From positions 1 through 13,309 of the forward strand of contig CAZOPF010000136.1 in assembly GCA_964581605.1 (NCBI GenBank): a stretch of DNA of 13,309 bases, given 5' to 3'. Positions 1 through 7,086 of this stretch are shown in pieces. The notes below the pieces were generated by a model. That model was not told the origin of the DNA and did not search any database. It saw only the letters and a list, made by a program, of their open reading frames with translations. Each line of letters begins with the position of its first letter. The stretch's first letter is position 1. This DNA is from CAADGU01 sp964581605. GTDB taxonomy: Bacteria; Chloroflexota; Anaerolineae; Promineifilales; Promineifilaceae. The translations under genes and the position numbers were made by a program.

Positions 1-14
1 CACTGCCCACTGCC
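1..14. repeat. Two tandem heptamers CACTGCC
   Basis: The window opens with CACTGCC twice in tandem, followed by C-rich sequence. It lies inside the minus-strand lipoprotein gene near its 3' end. The 7-base period matches the other repeat elements of this window, although the unit differs. It may continue beyond the edge. Confidence 0.5.
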
Positions 15-634
15 CCCCTCACCGCCTCCCGATCAAGTCGGCCGTGCCTCTGTTCCACATCCGCCAGGGTTTGCCAGAGCTGCTGGAAGGCGGCGTAGGT
101 GGCGGCGGCGTAAGGGCCGGGTTGCTCATCGAAGGGGGTGACGGCCGTGTACTTTTCAATCAATTCGGGTGGCAGTTCCATCTGGTCAGTGGGGCCAACG
201 CCCATGGGGATGAAGGGGAGATTGGCCTGGGCGTACAGGGGGGCGGCAACGGCCGTAGTCTCCGGCAGCCAATGACCCAACACGGCCACAACAGCAGGAT
301 CGGCGATAAGGGATGCGGCCGTTTGCCGTGCCAGTTCCGGGTCGCCGCCATCATCCAGCGCCACCAGCGCCACCCGGTAGCCGCCAATACCACCCGCCTG
401 GTTAATCTCCCGCACCGCCAGCCGCGCACTGTAAATGACATCATACCCAATTGCCCGCTCTGCCCCCTCAAACGGAGCGACCAGGCCAATTTTGATGACG
501 GGAGCAACAGAGGCGCAGCTGGTCAGGAGAAAAATGGTAATTAAGTAATTGAGTAATTGGGTAATTAGGTGACGCCCATTGCCAATTACCCAATTACCAA
601 TTACCCAATTACCTCTACCGGCACCGTTCCACAT
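1..634 (-). CDS. Periplasmic-binding-protein-like lipoprotein (Leu/Ile/Val-binding type), 3' end outside window
   Basis: Reading from an ATG at 634-632, which overlaps the end of mltG by 20 bases, the frame stays open to the window edge (211 codons). GAGGAG lies 10 bases upstream as a possible ribosome site. Residues 1-40 look like a lipoprotein signal: Arg21, a hydrophobic run, then the lipobox LTSC with Cys40. Next come IKIGLVAPFEG, a conserved REINQAGGIGGYRV stretch, LDDGGDPELARQ and VVAVLGHWLPETTAVAAPLY, matching the first lobe of type I periplasmic binding proteins of amino-acid ABC transporters. After NLPFIPMG the protein goes almost directly to a segment like the family's C-terminal region (YTAVTPFDEQPGPYAAATYAAF), so most of the second lobe seems missing. 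The likely role is solute binding or sensing at the membrane surface; the ligand is unknown. The start is inferred, because no ATG, GTG or TTG lies in frame between 631 and the lipobox. Most of the signal peptide is encoded by a heptamer repeat. Confidence 0.72.
   Translation of the reverse strand, partial: MWNGAGRGNWVIGNWVIGNGRHLITQLLNYLITIFLLTSCASVAPVIKIGLVAPFEGAERAIGYDVIYSARLAVREINQAGGIGGYRVALVALDDGGDPELARQTAASLIADPAVVAVLGHWLPETTAVAAPLYAQANLPFIPMGVGPTDQMELPPELIEKYTAVTPFDEQPGPYAAATYAAFQQLWQTLADVEQRHGRLDREAVRGAVGS
543..613. repeat. Heptamer-period inverted repeat, GTAATTG type (element A)
   Basis: Tandem copies of roughly GTAATTG(G) run rightward at 545-569, and their reverse complements (AATTACC) at 582-612. 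The arms 553-566 and 584-597 pair perfectly over 14 bases around a loop of about 17 bases. The element lies just after the mltG stop codon (617-615) and inside the inferred 5' end of the lipoprotein gene, where it encodes most of the signal peptide. Confidence 0.85.
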
Positions 635-1847
635 TCGCCAGATGCTCCTCATAGGTCACGCTGAAAACGTGGCTGCCGGGGGCCATGCCATCACAAGAAG
701 CCACAAAAAAGATAAAGTCGGTTTGTGTGGGATTCGCCGCCGCCTGCAAGGAACTGAAGCTGGGGTTGGCAATGGGGCCGTGTGGTAAACCAGCATAACG
801 ATAGGTGTTGTAGGGCGAGTCAAATTGCAGGTCATCCAGAAAGAGCGGTGTTTTCCACCAGGTCTGGCTGTCTGGCTGATAACCCAGGGCATATTGCACG
901 GTCGGGTCAGCCTGCAACAGCGTATCGGTGCGCAGCCGGTTCAGGAAGACGCCCGCGATGAGCGGCCGTTCCTCCGCAATCACCGCCTCACGCTGCACAA
1001 TAGAAGCCAGTGTCACCGCTTCGCGCAGGCTCAACCCCTGCACGCCATACGCCTGGCGCATCTGTGGCGTCACCTGGCTGCCAAAATTGGTCAGCATCAG
1101 GTCTACCAGATAGGCGGCATCGGCATCGAGCGGGATGCGGTAGGTATCAGGAAAGAGGTAGCCTTCCAACGTGGCGTCGGGCGGCAGGGAAGAGAGAAAG
1201 TCGTAACGGCTCAGGTCAAAGGGGGCCTGGCGTTGGGCGATGGCCTGGAATTCGTCAGCGTTAATGTTAGCCGGTTGAAGCTGGCGCAGGGAGTCGGCCA
1301 TCTCTTCCAGCCGCCAGCCCTCGATGAAGCGCAAGGTGATTTCCCGCGCCCGTGCATCGGTCAGGGCAGCCGCCAGTTCGGGCAAGGGCCAGGTGGGGTC
1401 GAGCAAAAAGTCACCCGCTTCCAGGTGGGAATCGAGGCCAAAATAGTGCAGGTAGTTCAGGAGAAGTTCGGGATTGGTAACAAGGCCAACGGCCGTCAGG
1501 TTTAGCACAATCTCGTTCGCCGTCTGACCGGGGGTGATGGTGAAGGGGATAGGTGTGTTGCCAACTCCCACCGGCCCCTGCAATTGTTCCGCCTGCGCTG
1601 CCAGGTACGTCTGCAAATAGAAGCGTTCGGCCGGGTTCAAGTGTGTCCCGCCCCCTTCCAGGCGCACCCCGCCCTGCCCGCTGTTTAGCCAGCGCCCATA
1701 CAACACCAGAACGGCCGTCAGGCAAACCACCATCACCAATAGCAGCAGCCCGCCCCGGAAAATCCATCCGGCCGTTTTATAACAGCCACTCTGTTCCTTG
1801 TATGGGTCTTTGCGTATGGGTTTGGTTGGGGTTGTGTTGGTGGTCAT
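615..1847 (-). CDS. mltG: Endolytic murein transglycosylase MltG (YceG family)
   Basis: MltG cuts nascent peptidoglycan strands at the outer face of the membrane and so sets glycan length. The 410-residue protein has a basic cytoplasmic N-terminus, one membrane segment at about 32-50, a LysM-like/linker region to about 165, and the YceG catalytic domain. Visible motifs are LEGYLFPDTY (228-237), TLASIVQREA with the invariant catalytic glutamate expected at Glu287, GVFLNRL (299-305), LQADPTVQYALG (311-322), SPYNTYRYAGLPHGPIANP (344-362) and the C-terminal HVFSVTYEEHLANV. The length is normal for the family. The ATG at 1847-1845 is preferred because an upstream GTG at 1907 would only add residues encoded by repeat DNA. 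Neither start has a convincing Shine-Dalgarno sequence. It follows ruvX, a conserved pairing, so the identification is firm and only the start is open. Confidence 0.95.
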   Translation of the reverse strand: MTTNTTPTKPIRKDPYKEQSGCYKTAGWIFRGGLLLLVMVVCLTAVLVLYGRWLNSGQGGVRLEGGGTHLNPAERFYLQTYLAAQAEQLQGPVGVGNTPIPFTITPGQTANEIVLNLTAVGLVTNPELLLNYLHYFGLDSHLEAGDFLLDPTWPLPELAAALTDARAREITLRFIEGWRLEEMADSLRQLQPANINADEFQAIAQRQAPFDLSRYDFLSSLPPDATLEGYLFPDTYRIPLDADAAYLVDLMLTNFGSQVTPQMRQAYGVQGLSLREAVTLASIVQREAVIAEERPLIAGVFLNRLRTDTLLQADPTVQYALGYQPDSQTWWKTPLFLDDLQFDSPYNTYRYAGLPHGPIANPSFSSLQAAANPTQTDFIFFVASCDGMAPGSHVFSVTYEEHLANVERCR

Positions 1848-1904
1848 ATTGAGTAATTGAGTAATTGGGTAATGGAGAGATTGGAAATTAGGAGATTGAG
1901 AGAT
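1848..1904. repeat. Mixed heptamer-period repeat (element B)
   Basis: This stretch directly abuts the mltG start codon. It begins with three GTAATTG/GAGTAATT-type units (1850-1873), then switches to GAGATTG-type units (1875-1904), so both repeat families of this window meet here. Unlike elements A, D and E it forms no long inverted repeat. It fills most of the 96-base gap between ruvX and mltG; the remaining 1905-1943 shows nothing recognisable. Confidence 0.75.
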
Positions 1905-1943
1905 CACCTCGCCGCCATGTCATCATATCACCCCTCCACCTTG

Positions 1944-2381
1944 TCAGGCATGTGCGTCCAGGTAACTTTGCAGAATAAAGGCGGCCGCCACCGCATCCAC
2001 TCGCTCTTTGGCTTTTTTGCCCCGTTTGCCGCGCAGTGCCAGGCTTTCTTCGGCTTGTTTGGAAGTGAAGCTTTCGTCCCAGAACTCGATGGAGATGTTG
2101 GTGGTCTGGCTGAAAGCGGCCGTGTAATCCCGTATCCAGGTAGCTATCTCACTATCTGAACCATTGCTGCGGGTGGGCAGCCCCACTACCAGCAGCTTCA
2201 CCTCTTCTTCGGCAATAATATGGCGGTAGTGGGCAAAATCCTCCTGACGTGATTTCCGTTGCAGTACGCCATAGGAACCGGCAATGGTGCGGGTCGCATC
2301 ACTGATGGCAATGCCAATCCGTTTACTACCCACGTCTAGCGCCATAACCCGCCCTTTTTTCTCAAAATTGTGTTCTTCCAT
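1944..2381 (-). CDS. ruvX: Putative pre-16S rRNA nuclease RuvX/YqgF
   Basis: A 145-residue RNase H-fold protein of the YqgF family, implicated in 16S rRNA 5'-end maturation and historically called a Holliday-junction resolvase homologue. Family motifs are in order: ALDVGSKRIGIAISD (14-28) with Asp16 as first acidic active-site residue, LLVVGLPTRSNGSDS (63-77), WDESFTSKQAEE (101-112) with Glu103, and RVDAVAAAFILQSYLD (127-142) with Asp129. The length is typical. The ATG at 2381 gives nine residues before the first strand and has only a weak purine-rich upstream region. It begins 20 bases after the PA14-protein stop and is followed by mltG, as in many Gram-positive genomes, so cotranscription is likely. 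Confidence 0.95.
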   Translation of the reverse strand: MEEHNFEKKGRVMALDVGSKRIGIAISDATRTIAGSYGVLQRKSRQEDFAHYRHIIAEEEVKLLVVGLPTRSNGSDSEIATWIRDYTAAFSQTTNISIEFWDESFTSKQAEESLALRGKRGKKAKERVDAVAAAFILQSYLDAHA

Positions 2382-2401
2382 TGGGAGAGCCTTATTTGAA
2401 G

Positions 2402-3940
2402 TTAATGAGCATCAACCACAGGCAGGGTATTATAAGGCACATTTGGCGTGAGGTAACGGCCGCTTACCCAACCCTCCATACCATCGGCCCGGCGCACCCA
2501 TATCCAGATGCCAAACGAGTCACGGCCGAGCAGATTAACCACCTCGCCATTGGATAGGTAGGCCACGGCTGCAAACTCTGTGCCAGGGCCGGAGCGTAAG
2601 GTCAGATAACGTGCGCCAGTCATCACGGCCGTGTTCCCACTCAATGGCGGCATAGCGGTGGGGGGGCTGCCCGTTGGTTGGCTGCCCCCACCGTACCATT
2701 CCAACCACGCCTGCGCCAGCCCATGGTCCTTGCGAAACTCCATCACCACCGGCACGTTCCCCCCTGGCAGCGTTATGATGGCGGTAGTTTCTATCACTTT
2801 GTACTGAGGATTCCACTGGTCAATAATCAACTGCCCGTTGACCCACAATCTGGCCCCGCCTTCCACCGTTGTTTTGAACGTGTGTGTTCCGGGGGCAAAA
2901 TGAAGCGTTTTTGTCCAGCGCACAGAGAAATTATGCGCATTCACCAGATTGGGCTGGGGTGAACTGGACCCCCAGGTGAAATGGATTTGGGGATCAATCC
3001 GGGTCATTACCGGGCTGCCGTCCAGGGAAAAGTTGTTGTAGTAAGCCGCGTCCCAGTTCACGGCCGCCGGCATGGCCGGTGCAGTGGGTGATGGCGAGAG
3101 GGTCACGGCCGTCCAGCTTAATTTAGCCGTCGCATTTTCCCTGGCGTCGTAATACTCCATTTGGATGGGCACAGCACCGGAGAGGTAGATGTCGGCCGTT
3201 TTAGTTGTCACCGGCTGATCAACCCAGTTGTTGATAATCAACTGGTTATTCACCCACAGCCGCACACCATCATCCGTCGTCGCGGAAAAACGATAGGTGC
3301 CGGCGGTAAACTGCACTGTGCGCGTCCACCGCACCGAAAAATCATCCGCAGATACAACACCCGGTGCTGGCGAGCCGGTTCCCCATTCGAAATTAATGTT
3401 AGCGTCATCTCGCACCAGCACCGGCTGGTTGCTAAGGGAACGGTTATTAAAATAGTCGCCTCTCCAGGCATTAACCGTTGTAGCCGGAGACCAGCTAAAC
3501 TGGGCCACTGCCTCGCCCCCTGCATCATAATATTCCACACGTATCGGATAAGAACCGGCCGCCAGATACCGATCGGCCGTCACCGTATGTGCCTGGCTAT
3601 CATACCAGACGTCAATAATGGGGCTGTTGTTGATGAACACCCGCATCCCATCATCAGTCGTAGCCATGAATCGCCAGACTGTGCTCTGGCTGAGATTGAT
3701 CGTTCCATTCCAACGGGCAGAAAAATTATCTACCTGAACCGCCTGGTCTGGTGACCCCTGACCCCAATCATTAAAAATCCGGTCTTCATAACGATCCAAC
3801 ACAGGCGAACCGGACAACGTGCGATTATTGAAGTATTCAGCGTGCCAGCTTGTTTGAGCTTGAACAGGCTGCCCTGCCAAAGCCAGTGCCAATAAGCCCA
3901 GGGAAATGAGGCCCATAAACGGCCGTAATCGTGCTAACAT
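2402..3940 (-). CDS. Secreted protein with three PA14 modules and a C-terminal SH3b domain
   Basis: The start at 3940 is set by a strong GGAGG seven bases upstream and by a signal peptide right after it (basic MLARLRPF, hydrophobic core, probable cleavage after VQA, residue 28). The 512-residue product then carries three homologous PA14-like beta modules at about 32-152, 158-277 and 296-416. Each opens with W-x-A/G-x-YFNN/YYNN and contains a FSVRW-like strand. PA14 modules bind carbohydrate or mediate protein contact. The TTDDG motif, whose paired aspartates bind calcium in sugar-binding members, is present in modules 1 and 2 (around 94-98 and 221-225) but is VEGG in module 3. After a Pro/Ser/Thr linker (418-436), an SH3b domain follows at 438-498 (YLTLRSGPGTEFAAV, GWVSGRYL), a fold that often binds cell wall. 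It is probably a cell-envelope or extracellular binding protein. No enzymatic domain was seen. Confidence 0.88.
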   Translation of the reverse strand: MLARLRPFMGLISLGLLALALAGQPVQAQTSWHAEYFNNRTLSGSPVLDRYEDRIFNDWGQGSPDQAVQVDNFSARWNGTINLSQSTVWRFMATTDDGMRVFINNSPIIDVWYDSQAHTVTADRYLAAGSYPIRVEYYDAGGEAVAQFSWSPATTVNAWRGDYFNNRSLSNQPVLVRDDANINFEWGTGSPAPGVVSADDFSVRWTRTVQFTAGTYRFSATTDDGVRLWVNNQLIINNWVDQPVTTKTADIYLSGAVPIQMEYYDARENATAKLSWTAVTLSPSPTAPAMPAAVNWDAAYYNNFSLDGSPVMTRIDPQIHFTWGSSSPQPNLVNAHNFSVRWTKTLHFAPGTHTFKTTVEGGARLWVNGQLIIDQWNPQYKVIETTAIITLPGGNVPVVMEFRKDHGLAQAWLEWYGGGSQPTGSPPTAMPPLSGNTAVMTGARYLTLRSGPGTEFAAVAYLSNGEVVNLLGRDSFGIWIWVRRADGMEGWVSGRYLTPNVPYNTLPVVDAH

Positions 3941-4122
3941 GATAAACCTCCATTTATGTGTACTAACCACGCAAACACGGCCGTAGTGTACCATACGCCA
4001 CTTATCCCTACTTGCCGGTTAGCCAACGAGCCACGAAGTGATTAGAATTGTCTCATTTGTAGACGCACCATGATCAGGCAATTGGCTAATTACGCAATTA
4101 TCCAATACTCAATTACTCGCCT
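3941..4122. other. Divergent intergenic region with heptamer-like element C and possible promoters
   Basis: This 182-base gap separates the minus-strand PA14 gene from the plus-strand pyrophosphatase gene and must hold both promoters. It contains ACGGCCGT at 3977-3984 and degenerate AATTG/AATTAC repeats at about 4078-4117. A weak plus-strand candidate promoter lies in the repeat: TTGGCT (4082-4087), 16 bases, AATACT (4104-4109). It would start transcription only a few bases before the ATG at 4123, which has no Shine-Dalgarno sequence. Both boxes match consensus at only four of six positions, so this is a suggestion only. No clear minus-strand promoter was recognised. Confidence 0.4.
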
Positions 4123-5475
4123 ATGATGAAATCAACCGACACCTACGTAATTGGACATATCAACCCAGACACCGATGCCGTAGCCGCAGCCATGGGCTAT
4201 GCCTGGCTGCTGCGCGAACGTGACCGCGCCAGTGTTATTCCGGCCCGCGCCGGGCACCTGAACCCACAAACCAAATGGGTGCTGGAACAGGTGGGCATGG
4301 AACCGCCCCAATACCTGCCAGATGCTTCTCCCCGCTTTGCCGAGATTGCCCATCGTTATGACACCGCCACCCCGGAACGGCCGTTGCGCGATGTGTGGGC
4401 CATTGCCAGCATCACCGGCGGCGTGGCCCCCGTCCTCAACCCCGATGGCACCCCCTTCGGCCTGATGACCGTAAACAGCCTCTTTAATTTCCTAAAAGAG
4501 AAAGTGAGCGCCCACACCCGCAGCGAAGAAACGCGCATCAAAGATATTCTGGATATACCTTGTGGTGAAGCATGTGACACGGCCGTACCTCAATTTCAGG
4601 CTAAAACACGCATCCGCGATGTCCTGTCACGCATCCTCCATGAAGAATGGGATGAATTTTGGGTGGTGGATGAAGACGGCCGTTACCTGGGCATTTGCCG
4701 CCAACGCGACGCCCTCAACCCGCCTCGCCTCAACATCATCCTGGTAGACCACAACGAACCGGCCCAGGCATTGGGCGCACTCAACGAAGCCAACCTCATC
4801 GAAATTCTCGACCATCACCGGTTGGGCAATCCCCCCACCAACACCCCTATCCGGTTCACCGTAGATATTGTAGGCAGCACCAGCACCCTCGTCTGTGAAC
4901 ACATCGTCGAAGCCGGACTGAGCGCCCCCCCGCCTCTAGCCGGGCTGCTCCTGGGCGGGCTGCTCTCTGACACCCTCATCCTCACCTCCCCCACCACCAC
5001 CCCCCGCGACCATAAAGCGGCCGAAAAATTGGGGCGATGGGCTTTCGTGGGCGGTTCGCCTCTGGCCGGAGAAACAATTCAATCCTTTGGTGAAAAACTC
5101 CTACAATCCGGTGCCGGCCTCTCTTCGCGCACGCCAGATGAAATTGTCGGTGCAGATTTCAAATTGTACGAAGCAGGCGGATTAAAATTTGGCGTGGGCC
5201 AGGTGGAAGTAACGACTATCAACGAACTCGCCGAACACCGACAGGCATTGATGGATGCCTTAACCCGGCTGCGGGACAGCAAAGGGCTGGACTTTATGGT
5301 GTTAATGGTCACCGATGTGGTGCGCAAAACCAGCCGCCTGCTGCTCACCGACCGGCTGCCACAACTCGACCAGCTCCCTTACCAACCACTTGAGGATGGA
5401 ACGTACCGCGCTGAAGGAGTAGTATCGCGCAAAAAACAGCTACTCCCCACTATATTGGGCGCACTGTCAGGCTAA
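4123..5475 (+). CDS. ppaC: Manganese-dependent inorganic pyrophosphatase, family II, with inserted CBS pair
   Basis: It hydrolyses pyrophosphate to phosphate in the cytoplasm and pulls biosynthetic reactions forward. The 450-residue protein has the DHH-family metal ligands GHINPDTD (His12, Asp16, Asp18), LVDHNE (Asp209, His210), ILDHHR (Asp230, His231, His232) and LLSDT (Asp283). The C-terminal DHHA2 domain ends in GVVSRKKQLLP (432-442), the SRKKQ substrate-binding signature of family II. Between the first and second metal motifs sit about 125 residues (roughly 74-200) resembling two CBS modules, each with a V-x-N/D-x-DG-x-xxG strand (VLNPDGTPFGLM, VVDEDGRYLGIC). CBS-PPases are regulated by adenine nucleotides, so allosteric control is inferred. 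No DRTGG domain is seen between the CBS modules. ATG codons at 4123 and 4126 both fit; neither has a Shine-Dalgarno sequence. Confidence 0.93.
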   Translation: MMKSTDTYVIGHINPDTDAVAAAMGYAWLLRERDRASVIPARAGHLNPQTKWVLEQVGMEPPQYLPDASPRFAEIAHRYDTATPERPLRDVWAIASITGGVAPVLNPDGTPFGLMTVNSLFNFLKEKVSAHTRSEETRIKDILDIPCGEACDTAVPQFQAKTRIRDVLSRILHEEWDEFWVVDEDGRYLGICRQRDALNPPRLNIILVDHNEPAQALGALNEANLIEILDHHRLGNPPTNTPIRFTVDIVGSTSTLVCEHIVEAGLSAPPPLAGLLLGGLLSDTLILTSPTTTPRDHKAAEKLGRWAFVGGSPLAGETIQSFGEKLLQSGAGLSSRTPDEIVGADFKLYEAGGLKFGVGQVEVTTINELAEHRQALMDALTRLRDSKGLDFMVLMVTDVVRKTSRLLLTDRLPQLDQLPYQPLEDGTYRAEGVVSRKKQLLPTILGALSG

Positions 5476-5565
5476 ATCTGAATGTACCGATTTGACGGAT
5501 TGATGAATGGCAACCTGCAAGAGAAGAGAATCCGTAAAAATCTGCCCGATCCGTTCCATTCGTGG
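5476..5565. terminator. Convergent gap with imperfect inverted repeat; possible bidirectional terminator
   Basis: The pyrophosphatase and metF genes end toward each other here. A 7-base inverted repeat (ACGGATT at 5495-5501, AATCCGT at 5529-5535) is followed on the plus strand by a run of A, and degenerate ATCCGT/ATTCGT units recur to about 5562. There is no clean GC-rich stem with a T tract, so terminator function is inferred mainly from the position between converging genes. Confidence 0.3.
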
Positions 5566-7035
5566 TTAATTCAAACATAACTCCGGCTGCGCCAGCAACG
5601 GCCGTGCCAATCCCGCCTCCGTCACAATACGCGGCACAATCTCTTCCCAACCCACCGCCATCAAGTGAATGCCATTCACGCCCTGCTTGCCTTTGATCGC
5701 CTCAATGAGTTCCAGGGCAATTTGCACCCCTTCTTCGGCCACGCCATCCCCGGCCGCTTCCAGCCGCTTGAGGATGGGCTGCGGAATGAAGACGCCGGGC
5801 ACATCGTCATTCATGTAGTGGGCCATTTTCAGGGTTTTCAGCGGCGTGATGCCAATGAGAATGTACACCTTGTCCAGGATATTGCGTTTTGCCAGTTCGT
5901 TCAGCCAGATTTCCAGCCCATCCGGGTCATACACCAGGTTGGTCTGGAAGAACTGCGCCCCGGCATTGACCTTTTTGTGTTCGCGGATAGCCTGGAATTC
6001 GGGACGGGAAGCAAAGGGGGCGCCGGCCGCACCCAGGAAGTATTGCGGGCGGAATTTGAGTGGACGGCCGTCCAGATATTTCCCCTCATCCCGCATCCGC
6101 CGCAAAATCCAGAGCATCTGCACTGCGTCAATATCAATCACATCCATCCGGCCCTGCGGCGCTGGCCCCATGCGGGCATGGTCGCCGGACAGGCAGAGGA
6201 TGTTGCGAATGCCCAAGGCGCTGGCCCCCAGCACTTCTGCCTGCAAACCGGTGCGGGTGCGGTCCCGCGCCGCAATTTGCAACACCGGCTCCGCGTCATG
6301 CTCCAACGCCATCACCGAGCAGGCAATGGAGGACATACGCGGCGTGGCCGAGGGGCAGTCGGTGAAGTTGACGGCGGCCACATACGGCCGTACCAACTCC
6401 ACATTCCGGCACATCGCTCCCGTGGCCGCGCTCAGTGGTGGCGACACTTCGGCCGTCACCACAAACTCGCCCGCTTTCAGCCGCCGCTCCAGTTCCGAAG
6501 CTGGCTCCTCATAAGCCGGAGCGTGGTATTCGGCGTCACCCTGCCACCAATCTGGCTGGCGCACCGGGCGAAAAACGGCATCCCAGGTGGCGGCGCGGGC
6601 TTCCTTGTCCCGTTTCACCAGGGCGGTGAACACCTTTTTCGCGCCCACCACTTTCACTTGCCGCATCACATCCCCCCATGTCTCGCCGCCCACCTTGTCC
6701 CAATCCAGCGGCGGCAGCACTTCCAGCAACATCTCCTGCCGCCCCAGTTTGAAGGCACGCTCATAGATGGCATACCAGATACACGGCCGTGTCTCATCCA
6801 CATAACAATACGCTTCCGTCGAGCCGCCACACGGCCCATTGCGCGCCCCCTTGGGGCACTCCATCGGGCAGATAAAGGCCGTCTCTTGCAGCAAACAGTT
6901 GCCACACATACGGCAGCCAAAGAGCGGCCCTTTGCTCACCCGCTCCACAAAGGCCAGCGCCCGTTTGCCCTTGCTCACTTTCTTAAACGGAAGGTAGGCT
7001 GGCTGCCAGCGCCGTCCGGGGGTAAAGAGAGGCAT
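5566..7035 (-). CDS. metF: Methylenetetrahydrofolate reductase MetF with N-terminal MetV-like cysteine-rich domain
   Basis: It reduces 5,10-methylene-H4folate to 5-methyl-H4folate, the last step before methyl transfer in the Wood-Ljungdahl pathway. Residues 1 to about 175 form a cysteine-rich domain with CxxCxxC (Cys41, 44, 47), CxxxC (Cys56, 60), Cys69 in NGPCGG, and Cys77 and Cys85. This resembles MetV and the MTHFR-associated domain that Pfam names the MTHFR C-terminal domain. Residues from about 183 form the FAD-binding barrel: FVVTAEVSPP with Glu196 as the expected catalytic acid, AARDRTRTGLQAEVLGASALGIRNILCLSGD (255-285), AGAQFFQTNLVYD (358-370) and GIHLMAVGWEE (455-465). In acetogens MetV and MetF are separate subunits; here they are one 489-residue chain with the cysteine domain first. 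GGAGG seven bases upstream fixes the start at 7035. It is the last gene of the methyl-branch operon, 51 bases after the flavoprotein gene. Cluster type (zinc or iron-sulfur) and electron donor are unknown. Confidence 0.92.
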   Translation of the reverse strand: MPLFTPGRRWQPAYLPFKKVSKGKRALAFVERVSKGPLFGCRMCGNCLLQETAFICPMECPKGARNGPCGGSTEAYCYVDETRPCIWYAIYERAFKLGRQEMLLEVLPPLDWDKVGGETWGDVMRQVKVVGAKKVFTALVKRDKEARAATWDAVFRPVRQPDWWQGDAEYHAPAYEEPASELERRLKAGEFVVTAEVSPPLSAATGAMCRNVELVRPYVAAVNFTDCPSATPRMSSIACSVMALEHDAEPVLQIAARDRTRTGLQAEVLGASALGIRNILCLSGDHARMGPAPQGRMDVIDIDAVQMLWILRRMRDEGKYLDGRPLKFRPQYFLGAAGAPFASRPEFQAIREHKKVNAGAQFFQTNLVYDPDGLEIWLNELAKRNILDKVYILIGITPLKTLKMAHYMNDDVPGVFIPQPILKRLEAAGDGVAEEGVQIALELIEAIKGKQGVNGIHLMAVGWEEIVPRIVTEAGLARPLLAQPELCLN

Positions 7036-7048
7036 GGTATCCTCCAGT

Positions 7049-7081
7049 AAGTGCCAGGCGCTTCAAAAGTGCCTGGCACTT
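7049..7081 (-). repeat. Intercistronic hairpin before metF
   Basis: Arms 7049-7063 and 7067-7081 pair over 15 bases with one mismatch around a 3-base loop. The structure starts five bases after the flavoprotein stop codon (7089-7087) and ends three bases before the GGAGG of metF (plus-strand 7041-7045). No U tract follows in the minus-strand transcript, so it is more likely an mRNA stability or translation element than a full terminator. Confidence 0.75.
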
Positions 7082-7086
7082 AACCG

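Noticed and set aside
543..613. Inverted repeat considered as an insertion sequence end or MITE
   Set aside because: No transposase, no target duplication that can be recognised, and the structure is explained by tandem heptamers facing each other.
5665..7050. Long plus-strand open frame of 461 codons opposite metF
   Set aside because: It lies wholly antisense to a well-conserved gene. The protein is His/Arg/Gln-rich with no family motif, as expected from the third-base pattern of the opposite strand.
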